Shown in pieces: positions 35,497-45,485 of a stretch of DNA of 64,000 bases (positions are counted from its first letter, which is position 1; every line of letters begins with the position of its first letter). Position numbers and translations under genes: made by a program. Location: contig CM055313.2 of NCBI GenBank assembly GCA_029255685.2, positions 72,580,641 to 72,644,640 on the forward strand, in the 5' to 3' direction. The notes under the pieces are model-generated. The model was given only the letters and a program-made list of their open reading frames with translations, did no database searches and had not been told where the DNA came from. The DNA comes from Silene conica. Its lineage: Eukaryota; Streptophyta; Magnoliopsida; Caryophyllales; Caryophyllaceae.

Positions 35497-37065
35497 TCAC
35501 ATTGTTGCAAAGTTCAAATTCGAAGCACTTGAAGAAGTTGCTTTTGATGGACAACCTCGCTTGTTATGACCCTCAACACCACACATGCTACATGTAACCG
35601 TGGAACGTGAATCCATTTCATTATGAATCCTAGATGCCTTAGGTCTCCCTCCACCTCTCTTCAAGTTAGTGTTAGGCACTAGTTTTGTTCCATTCCATGG
35701 CATCCAATTAGCCTCATCCGGAACCCCAATAGCAATTAAAAGAACCCCTTTATATTTCCCATACAAATGAGTGCCATCAATTGTAATTAGTGACCTACAA
35801 TGTTCAAATCCCCTAATAGAAGGACCAAATGCCCAAAAAACCCTATCAAATTGCTCGACATTCGGATAGGGTGTCGGTTTATTAGCAAATACAACAACGG
35901 TTCCCGGATTGGCATCTTTCAAAGCTTCAAAATAACGAGGAAGGTATTCGTATGACTTCTCCCAATCACCATACAAGTCCGCCATAGCTCGTTGTTTTGC
36001 ATGCCATGTTTTCATATAAGAAGGTGTAAAATTGAATTGAGTGGTCATCGAAGCTCTAAGTAGAGATATTTTGGCTCCCCAATCCGCCTTAACGAGTGTT
36101 TGTATGTGTTTTGCAATAAAGGCCTTGTTCAAGTTAGGATGGTCAATGGGAGGAGCATCAACTACACATGAAGTATGGTGAGGACCATTGTATGTGACTA
36201 TAAAAAAGGCATCCTTAGTCACATCTTTTTGAGAGGCTCTTAATTTCCAATGGCAAGGATGTGGTTTTCTAGAACATTTGAATGTCACGGTGTAAGGTTT
36301 TGATTCCGTTGTTCTAAACATTTGATTTCTTTGAATATGATATTGGCGAACAAGTTGTGTTAAGACAAGTTTAGAATTAAATCTTTGCCCAACACCAAAT
36401 TCTCCACCACTAACATAATTAACTTCACTCTCACCACACCAACTATTAACAAATTCTTCGTTAACAGCATGAACGACAGTAAACTCCCCACTAGGAGCGG
36501 AAGGTGTAACAAGATCTTCACCATCATCTTCCTCATCCACCTCATTTCTCAAGATATCATCCTCATTCTCTTCAAACTCATCCCCATCCACATTTACATC
36601 AATTTCATATTGATCAACATTGTTCTCAATGGAGGAAGGTATTGAAGATAGCATGGGATTCTCTCCTCTCATCACTTGACCCAATATGTTCGAAAAACTA
36701 AGGTTACTTCCCATGTTGGAAGGTATTGGACTAGGTTGTTGGATGGGTATCAACTCAATATATAAATCCATAGAAGCCGCATTTGAATGATACACACTAG
36801 ACCACAACGCCCTCAAAGCACGATCATTAGCTAAAGATATCAACTTATACCCTTTCGCACTAGGATACTTCATCTTAATTTTCAAAGCAAATTGACTACA
36901 ATCAACCTCTAATTCATCACAAATTAAAGAAGTCAACTCATCAAATGTGTCATTGCTACCAACAAACACAAAAAATTGATCCCCATCCTTATAGCTAATG
37001 TTCTCTCCCTCAACCAATATTTCACCATTAGAGTAACAACACAAAGGATAGTTAGTCTTCTCCAT
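35497..37065 (-). CDS. MuDR-type transposase with deleted catalytic core
   Basis: A 522-codon frame from the ATG at 37065; the frame is open to 37119 without a better start. In order: an N-terminal PB1-like segment (about 1-100); a low-complexity acidic linker (EFEENEDDILRNEVDEEDDG); a MuDR DNA-binding region (GQRFNSKLVLTQLVRQYHI...CHWKLRAS); the beginning of the MULE transposase domain (SLITIDGTHLYGKYKGVLLIAIG, first catalytic Asp); then directly the C-terminal tail (LVPNTNLKRGGGRPKASRIHNEMD) with a CCHC knuckle (CSMCGVEGHNKRGC). The second Asp, the Glu and the SWIM zinc finger are missing. Full-length relatives have roughly 250-300 more residues. The join is in frame. Expected to bind DNA but not to cut it. 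It shares strand and element with the PMD gene downstream. Confidence 0.85.
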   Translation of the reverse strand: MEKTNYPLCCYSNGEILVEGENISYKDGDQFFVFVGSNDTFDELTSLICDELEVDCSQFALKIKMKYPSAKGYKLISLANDRALRALWSSVYHSNAASMDLYIELIPIQQPSPIPSNMGSNLSFSNILGQVMRGENPMLSSIPSSIENNVDQYEIDVNVDGDEFEENEDDILRNEVDEEDDGEDLVTPSAPSGEFTVVHAVNEEFVNSWCGESEVNYVSGGEFGVGQRFNSKLVLTQLVRQYHIQRNQMFRTTESKPYTVTFKCSRKPHPCHWKLRASQKDVTKDAFFIVTYNGPHHTSCVVDAPPIDHPNLNKAFIAKHIQTLVKADWGAKISLLRASMTTQFNFTPSYMKTWHAKQRAMADLYGDWEKSYEYLPRYFEALKDANPGTVVVFANKPTPYPNVEQFDRVFWAFGPSIRGFEHCRSLITIDGTHLYGKYKGVLLIAIGVPDEANWMPWNGTKLVPNTNLKRGGGRPKASRIHNEMDSRSTVTCSMCGVEGHNKRGCPSKATSSSASNLNFATM

Positions 37066-37467
37066 TATGCCTATTGATAACAAATTAACTAAATTAATCA
37101 ACCAAATGACTAAATACAACCTAAAAATTCAACAACTAAAACCAAATTAAATCCTAAAATGCAAAATGACATAAACTAAAATTTCACAAATTAATCAATT
37201 TCTAATTGAAATAATTACAATTTATATAAAAGAAAGTGTAGATTGTTACCTTAGAGTGTGAATTAAAGTGAAAATGGAAGGATTTGGGCGGAAATAAGCA
37301 AGAAATTGAATTGACGAAAAATTAGGGTTTTAGTGTGATTTGGGGATTTTTTTAGACTTTAGGTGAAATGAGGAAGGGGAAGGGGGAAACCCGGTTTTGA
37401 CATGATAGCACGTAACTGGTCGCAGTCTGAGACTGCGACCAGATGAAGGAATATCTTTATTTTCAGA

Positions 37468-37735
37468 TTTTTTACATAAAATTTTCCCTTCATCTGGTCG
37501 CAGTCTGGGATTGCGACCAGATGCTTACCCAAGTTCTGTAAATCCCTGCCCAAATTTCACAATTTCTGAAAATTTCCCCTTCAACTGGTCGCTGTCTGGG
37601 ACAGCGACGTGATTATAAAATTTTTAAAAAAAAAGGAAAAACCGAAAATGGTGACGTGGAACCATTTTTGGTAAATACTTTGAAACGAGCACCAATTTGA
37701 TAGATAGTTTCGTTTTGGGCACCATTTTAGCAAAA
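37468..37735. repeat. Right terminal inverted repeat of the MuDR-type MULE
   Basis: Complement of 22044-22310. Palindromic CTGGTCGC/GCGACCAG units continue inward to about 37418. Confidence 0.9.
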
Positions 37736-37879
37736 GTGAAATGTGAAGGAATTATTGTATTTTATTATTAGAAAGATAGCTTATTTATACAAGATATAAA
37801 ATGCCTAATATACTCTATCTAGCTAAATTAAATGAGATTTGTTATATCACGCCCCCTGTTTTACTTGTTACACCCCCTA

Positions 37880-38154
<275 letters not shown>

Positions 38155-38305
38155 GAATTGGGATCATGTAAGTATATGCTAAATATTTGAGTAATGAGTA
38201 TTACTACTATCTAACCCATCCAATCCATTCAAACTATCCAACCCATCCAATATTCACATTCAGCGCGGGTCTATATAGGGGTAAAATAGTAAATTCACGC
38301 GTGAG

Positions 38306-38313
38306 TATATAAA
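38306..38313 (+). promoter_or_regulatory. TATA box of the MULE transposase gene
   Basis: TATATAAA, about 150 bp inside the left end of the MULE and upstream of a leader with a likely 5'UTR intron (donor ATCAG|GTACGT near 38491). Assignment is by position and strand. Confidence 0.55.
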
Positions 38314-38764
38314 CCCTTATTCAGGGGAAAAACACAACTAATCAGTTTGGGGGTTTTGATCAGAAATATTTAGGTTTTTAGCATCCGTATTCTCTCTACC
38401 AAATTACAACCATAAACCCTAGATTCTATGCGCGATTTTCACTTTCAGCGATTTGTGCTCACAGTATTTCAGCGATTCGTGCTATCAGGTACGTTATTGT
38501 TGTGAATTCTATCTTTTAACACCAATTTTTGTGTTTTCCGTCAATTCGTTTGATTTTTGTTGCATTATTCGTCATTATCATTCGATTCTTCTACTCTTCA
38601 TTCTGTAATATGATTAATTAATGTTCGTCGTTTGTTATTTCTAGGTTAATTTGTTGTTTTACCTAAATTTGTTTTGTTTCTGTTCAATTTCTAGGGTTTC
38701 AGCTCAATATCAGCTTCGTCTTCTACTTTTCCTAAATTCTCATATTTGTTCAATAACATTCCCG

Positions 38765-41700
38765 ATGTCAGGTACGTAATTCTTCTTAATTCGACACGTT
38801 TTACTTTTTCTCTTGTATTTCTCAGCTTTACCTCACATGATCTAAGCTTTTTATTTTTCATGTATTCGTTCTTACTATTGATCTTCTGTGGTGTTCTTCC
38901 TAATATATATAGCTTAATATACTTTTTGGTATATCAATTGTCAATTTTATGCAAAAATTGATGTCTGTCATGTGATACACTTTCCTATTCTGTCCTTCAG
39001 CATGTCTGATATTTGTCTAACAGAACATGCGATTTTGTTCATATTGTGTTTTTCATCATATTCAATAACAATATTGTCATTTCATTTGTCAGAACATCTG
39101 ATATTTAGTCACATTTAACTCTTCCAGCATATGATATTTTTAAGCACACCGTGTGATATTCTTCTAATTGTCAACTTTTCAACTACTTCCACATGTGTAT
39201 ATCTTCCCTTACATCTCATATATTTATTTCTGATATTTTTAACTTTTCTATGTGATATTATTCACCAAAATGCCTGGCATTGTTTACAGTAACAATATTT
39301 AACATTGTCCACATCATGTATGTTGTTTCAAATGGCAGCCTTTTCCAAATACATTTTTCGTTTGTCTACATTTTTATTTTTGTTTCTATCTTTTTGCTAG
39401 ATCCGACAACTAGTTTCAGTTCTTCTGTTTCTACTAATACTCATGAGTCTGCAATTATTCCTTCGCCTGAACAAAATGATGTCCCTTTTAGCACTACATT
39501 ACCTAATCCTTCAATTAGTTGTGATCCACATGTTCCCCAACGTTCTGTCCCTCCCCGTGTACATCAGCTTCTATTAGATTCCACCCCGGGTGGTACTGAA
39601 TTATGGTCAAGACATGTTGCATCTAAGTTTAAACCACAAATTGGCCAGTTGTTTACCACCTTGGAAGAAGCAATTAGTTTTTATGATGTGTATGCAAAAG
39701 CATGTGGTTTTGAACCCAGGAAATATTCCCAAAAAAGGTCTGCCTCTGGTGATATTTTGTATAAATTTGTGGTTTGCAACCGTGAGGGTTTTAGAGATCG
39801 TAAGAGGAAGGCTATTGTGTTAGATCAACAACAGGAGGTGGCTACTCCTAAGCCATTTGCTATTAGAAGTACTAAACTGACCAGGGTGGGCTGCAATGCT
39901 ATGATTGAGTTTCGTTTTAATGGGACTGGATATACTGTGTTCCAATTTCGCGAGTGGCATAATCACCGTCTTTGTTCACTTAGCAATCAACAATTTCAAA
40001 AAAAAAACCGGCAGCTTCACCTTTACCATAAAAAAACAATAATAGATCATTCAAGGGTTAACCTCGGCCCAACAGCGGCATTTAGGAATGTGAAGGAAGC
40101 TGTCGACGGTTATGAGAATGTCGGAGCTCAAGTTGTTGACTTTAAGAATTTTGTAAGGGAAATAAAATGTTACATAGGAGACAGGGATGCTCAATTGTTT
40201 ATCAACTTTTTCGAAGCCAGACGTGATACCAACCCAGGGTTCTACTTTGCATACGAGGTGGATTCTGAGCAATGTTTGGTGTGCGCGTTTTGGTGTGATG
40301 CAGAGTCTCGTCGAAACTATTCTTTATATGGTGATTATGTCTCTTATGATCCAACTTATAGTACAAATAAGTACTCTATGGTTTTCACTCCTTTTACTGG
40401 TGTCGACCATCATAAAAGGTCTGTCACCTTTGCTGTTGCATTGCTCTTTCATGAAGATGAAGAGGCGTTCGAGTGGGTCTTTGAAAAGTTCCTAGATGCT
40501 ATGGGTCAGCGAGAGCCCCGCTGTATCATCACTGATCAATGCGCTGGAATCAAGCTGGGTATACGCGCTGTTTTTAAACATGCTATTCATAGATATTGCA
40601 TGTGGCATATCATGCAAAAAGTCAGTGACAAAGTTGGGCCTGCAATCTCGAAAGATACTGATTTTCTCACCCGGTTTAATGGTATTGTTTGGGATGGTGA
40701 GTTGGAACCTCTGGAATTTGAACAAAAGTGGACTCAGTTGGTAAATGAGCATCATTTGGATGACAATTCCTGGTTCGCAAATATGTTTAAGAAACGACGA
40801 AAATGGATCCCAGCTTTTTTCCGTCATATCCCCATGGGTTGTTTATTACGAACAACTCAACGATCTGAGAGTCAGAATCACTTTTTCAAGCGTTTTGAAA
40901 ATCCTCATGGTACACTAGTTGAGTTCTGGTTGCGGTTTCAAAGCGCCATAGATCTACAGCGCCATACTCAAAAACAACTTGATAGAGACGATTCTCACAC
41001 TCTACCTGAGTTATATAGTACTCTTAAGTTGGAAGCACATGCTTCCAAGGTTTACACTAATTCTGCATTCAAAGATTTTCAACGAGAACATACTGCTTCC
41101 CTTGGGTCTCTTAGTGTCGTTGGCTTCACACCACCTGCCAATGGTACAGAGGTCATTGCTGTAGTTGACGCTCGAACACAAAAGACGTATCAAGTAGCAT
41201 ACAACTGTACAACTAATGATGTTGACTGTTCGTGCAAGTTATTCACAAGGAAGGGTATTGTTTGCAGACACATAATATGGGTCGTCTACAATGGTAAACA
41301 AGTAAAGACTTTGCCGGATAAATACATTCTTACGCGGTGGACCAAGAATGCCCACAATATCCCTCTTTACGGTTTACATGGTGAGGTCCTCGATGACTTT
41401 GATGCGACTGACTTAAGGAAAATGGAGATGTGCAATTTATGGTCTGAATTTTACTCAACTATTGCTGTTCTGAAGAATGTTCCTAACAATGAGATAACTA
41501 CTCTTGCTGACACACTAAGGGAATTTAGGACCAAGCTCAATCCACAAACTCAGGCAATGACAAAAGAGCAGGAGTTGGAGATGCTTTTAGGGTGCAGTTT
41601 GTCAACTGAGGTCATGGTTCTACCACCTCGACAGGCAAAAAACAAGGGTCGTGGGAAGATATTGATCTCGAAAAAACAACAGTGCATAGCCAAAGCAGAG

Positions 41701-42571
41701 AAGCCTAAACGGCTGTGCCGTAATTGCAAACAAATGGCTCACCATGATAAGCGTAACTGCCCGAATGATTTTGTGCCTGATCCCGACAAAAAGGTATGTG
41801 TATGATTTCACTTTTATTCAACAATTTTACGATTTCACTTTTATTCAACAATTTAAATACTACATGATTTCAGTTTTATTCAACAATATCAGTTTGTTAC
41901 TGAAAACAATATCACATTGTATTGACACAATATCACACTGTACTAAAAAAAATATCACAACTCAATATAAAAAATATCACATTGTACTGAAAAAAATATC
42001 ACAACTCAATATAAAAAATATCACATTGTACTGAAAAAAATATCACAACTCAATATAAAAAATATCACATTGTACTGAAAAAAATATCACAACTCAATAT
42101 AAAAAATATCACATTGTACTGAAAAAAATATCACAACTCAATATAAAAAATATCACATTGTACTGAAAAAAATATCACAACTCAATATAAAAAATATCAC
42201 ATTGTAAAAAAACAATATCACAACTTAATTAAAAAAATATCACATTGTGCTGAAAGCAATATCACAACTTAATTAAAAAAATATCACATTGTACTGAAAA
42301 CAATTTAAATACTACATGATTATTAGTTATCAAACAATATCACTTGTTACTACTAATAATATCATACATTATATAAAAAATATCACTGTTTCACAAATGC
42401 TTTGCATTCCTCATCTGTTCTCACAATTAAATCACAACCACTGTATAATTGTATCACAAACCCTAGAAAATAATATCACACTCTTATTCACACATGCTTT
42501 TTATTACTTTTTTACAGGGGAGTTCAGATGACGATGAATACGAGGATGATGATGATGATGCTGATTGTTGA
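38765..42571 (+). CDS. FAR1-type MULE transposase
   Basis: Exons 38765-38771, 39401-41793 and 42518-42571 join in frame at GT-AG sites to give about 817 residues. The tiny first exon encodes M-S and the first base of D. In order: a FAR1-type WRKY-GCM1 zinc finger (about 75-180: SFYDVYAKACGF, FVVCNREG, GCNA, EWHNH); the MULE DDE domain, with first Asp in SYDPTYSTNKY, second in CIITDQCAGIK, and Glu in RSESQNHFF; a SWIM finger (VDCSCKLF...GIVCRHI); a terminal Cys/His cluster (CRNCKQMAHHDKRNC); and an acidic tail from exon 3. All key residues are present and no break is seen. Intron 1 and intron 2 hold GTGATATT and AATATCAC motifs respectively. FAR1/FHY3 light-signalling factors descend from this type of transposase, but the MULE ends show this copy is transposon-borne. 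Confidence 0.9.
38990..39260 (+). repeat. GTGATATT-type motifs in intron 1 of the transposase
   Basis: Scattered tgtgatac, ctgatattt and tgtgatatt copies, about eight. These are the reverse complement of the AATATCAC motif that dominates the rest of the element. Confidence 0.6.
41882..42500 (+). repeat. AATATCAC array in intron 2 of the transposase
   Basis: About 20 exact AATATCAC copies by eye. Most are in a regular two-part unit of about 44 bp (aatatcacattgtactgaaaa, then aatatcacaactcaatataaa) between 41940 and 42210. Confidence 0.9.
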
Positions 42572-42854
42572 TTGGGTGATGGATTTATCTTGCTAATAGC
42601 AGCCTGCACAACTAGCCGCGCATAGAGCACGTCCTTCAACCATATAGAACACACACTTTTATCAATCTTTTCAAGGATTTATTTTGTAACTAATAGAACA
42701 AACATGGTTATAATATGGGATCACAAATATTTATTTGTACTTACTTTTGTTACTATATAGAATATTTTGACATCATATACTAAACAGTATCGCAACAAAT
42801 TCCACGTTATATAGCATCATAACATTCAATAATAACTTCGCTTAATATTATACT

Positions 42855-43440
42855 AAAATCACAATATCACAGTGCATTTATAAAAATATCAGAACGTTGT
42901 GAAAACAATATCACAAGTGATTAGAGACAATATTACACAACAGATTCAACCAATATCATATGATATATTTAAACAATATCACTTTGATATGTAAAAGAAT
43001 ATCACAATTCGTAATCCTCTTTAAAAACAATATCACAAGTCATTTTCAGACAATATCACAGTGCAATTATAAAAATATCAGAACAATGTGAAAACAATAT
43101 CAACAACTGATTTCAAACAATATTACACTATATATTCAACAATACCATATGATATTTTTAAACAATATCACTTGATATCTAAAACAATATCACTTGATAT
43201 CTAAAACAATATCACAACAATGTGAAAACAATATCAACAACTGATTACAAACAATATTACACTATATATTCAACAATATCATATGATATTTTTAAACAAT
43301 ATCACTTGATATCTAAAACAATATCACTTGATATCTAAAACAATATCACAGTTCGTCATCCTCTTTACAAACAATACACAACTCATTTTCAGACAATATC
43401 AAAGTGCATTTATAAAAATATCACACTTCTTTGCAATAAA
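42855..43440 (+). repeat. AATATCAC array between the converging genes
   Basis: About 14 exact copies plus variants (aatatcag, aatatcaaca, aatatcata), spaced 20-40 bp, with a duplicated sub-block near 43060-43330. This is the 3' spacer shared by the transposase gene and the first Ulp1-domain gene. Confidence 0.85.
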
Positions 43441-43642
43441 TCAGACTTTTTCCATTGATAACTGTTATGAAATCCAAACGAAATAATTCTTTTCAATACA
43501 TTGTACATTGTTAGCATACTTTTTACATCCATTACTTCAAAATACAATTTGTCATCTTTGCAGCGTATTCCATCAGTTTTCCTTACAAAAATTTACAAGC
43601 ATTACTTCAAAATACAATTTGGCATCATTTGCTGTTCCTCCT

Positions 43643-45433
43643 CTACCGTCTACCTCTACCTCTTCCTTTACCAATACCTCTACCCCTAATATTACCTCTA
43701 CCTCTGCCCGTAATAGTCTTGTATCGTTGAGATCGTGTCCTTTCCTCTTGTGCATCTAATTCTGACTGTTCTTGTGTGCCGTTATGTCCTCTGTAAAAGA
43801 AGTCAGTAATAATTTTAGTCTATTATCGTTTGTATTTTCTACTGGTACTTACTATAAAAAAAAAGGTTTTTTTATCAGTTTTTACCTTTTCCTCTGATAT
43901 TGGCGAAGAATCGGCATCTCTGTGTTAATCATCGTTGATTTCTGATTCTGAATCAAATGCGTCTTGCTCTTATTTTCATCAGAACAGTCTACACTTGTTA
44001 GTTGCTCGTCATCAGGATTCTCCTTCTGAACAATTTTTCTGTTTCCCCCCATTTTATCAGCCTTGTGTTTTGTATTTTTTTCTTTTCTTTGTTCCTGCAA
44101 TATCTTCCACACATCCTTTTTTCCTGCTGCAAAAGCTTGTACGTTTTCAATCAAATGGGCCCTGTTTTGATTTATGTCCGCTAACAGTAATGCAGCACCC
44201 ATTTCTAGCCAGTAGTAGCGTCTATACACTTTTGCCTCCAAGTCAGCTTCAAATATCTCTCCTTCATAGCGAATCATGTGGAACATTAAGAAGTTCCCAG
44301 ACTCAGTATTGTTGAGCTCTTTTGTTTGCCAACCAAATGTGATGTTGCTAACATCAAATCCTATTATATCATCCGCTCTGGCAACATTGTTCTTTGCTAG
44401 ATAGTCACTCATTTGATAAGCCTACAACAATAAACAAAATCATTACTTATACTGCATAAAACAAACATATATTATATTACTTTGCGGATTATCAATAAAG
44501 CGTACCACTAAATCTGCAGCTTGGTATATTTCAAGTGTGTCATCCCATTCGTCGTACTCTTTATTGTCCAGGACTTCAACTGTGTCATTTTCCCAATTTA
44601 TGCAGACACAGAAATAATGGTCTTCCAATAGCATTGGGATAAATACAAGATTGGCTTCCAAGTTACATGGCACGGTGTTACTTGTAACAAAATCATCCCA
44701 TGCCTCGAAAATCAATTCCTGATTCCTTTTTCTGTTCGCAGGTTGTTCTCTATCGACCCCCTGTTTAATCATGTTGTACACAGCATCCTGTTCGTACTCT
44801 CATTTGTTAAAAGTTCTTCGATATAATCAAAATGTGAATATGCAGAATCAAAACAATACAAAAGCTTACCATGTGCCCAATCCCAAAGAACATCAAACTT
44901 GTTAACGATTTTTCTGTATGCTCAATGTGGTTCAGAATCAGTGCCCAACATTCAATCACGTTACTATTGACGTCCACATTTGGAAGCAACGATAATATAT
45001 CCTGCCTGGTGATTAATCGCTGTTTTCCAAAACAGGCAACAACCTCACTGCACCAATCGTAAAACAAAAAATATAAAATAGGATGAATAAATAAGTAATA
45101 CTCATAACAATATCATAGTTATACTTAAAAAGTTTCACAAAACTCAATAATAAGTATCAACCAACTAATATAATGTTTTTATTCATGAAATGAAGCATAC
45201 TTCAATGCGAAAACGTGGTCGTCCAGCAGGCAATAGTCAAGCACTTCTTTCCTCATACTCAACATCTTTGCACATAGGGATTTATTGTTCCTCATAAAGC
45301 TTGAAACGACTTCTAACTTAGCATCTGGTGCACCACAGTTGTAGGTGCATCCAATGCCATCTGATTTGCCCTTCTTCGAGCTGCCCAAGACACTATTGTT
45401 GCCCAAGTCACTCGCAGAATCATCTCGTCCCAT
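43643..45433 (-). CDS. Ulp1-type protease-like protein, catalytic Cys replaced by Ser
   Basis: Five exons join in phase at GT-AG sites: 45201-45433, 44870-45047, 44506-44787, 43886-44421 and 43643-43790, giving about 458 residues. The product is the C-terminal half of the neighbouring 1076-residue protein: IGCTYNCGAPDAKL, EVVACFGKQRLIT, then the C48 (Ulp1/SENP) fold with His in LLEDHYFCVCINW and Asp in EVLDN. At the nucleophile site, where the neighbour has LDCGVFMMLHM, this copy reads TESGNFLMFHM, so Cys is Ser (TCT codon, one base from TGT) and peptidase activity is not expected. The last exon adds an Arg-Gly repeat tail (GRGRGNIRGRGIGKGRGRGRR), typical of RNA/DNA-binding tails. The start at 45433 is the first ATG; further 5' exons cannot be excluded. 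Confidence 0.75.
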
Positions 45434-45485
45434 TGCTACACAATATATTTACTTAGTCAAATTATACACCCTGTTTATAATAAGA

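Larger units (their letters stand above)
22044..37735 (-). mobile_element. MuDR-type MULE carrying a mobile-domain gene, split by a retrotransposon
   Basis: Long terminal inverted repeats (22044-22310 and 37468-37735) match almost base for base. Between them, on the minus strand, lie a MuDR-type transposase ORF (35497-37065) and a plant-mobile-domain gene (35244 to 22712). A chromovirus (22824-33492) interrupts the latter. Without it the MULE would be about 5.0 kb. No clear 9-bp target duplication was found, so the exact ends may be off by a few bases. The transposase lacks its catalytic core, so this copy should be non-autonomous. Confidence 0.85.

Noticed and set aside
22035..37744. A 9-bp target duplication for the MuDR-type MULE
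   Set aside because: The flanks (ttaagaatt and gtgaaatgt) do not match in any register tried, so no duplication is claimed.
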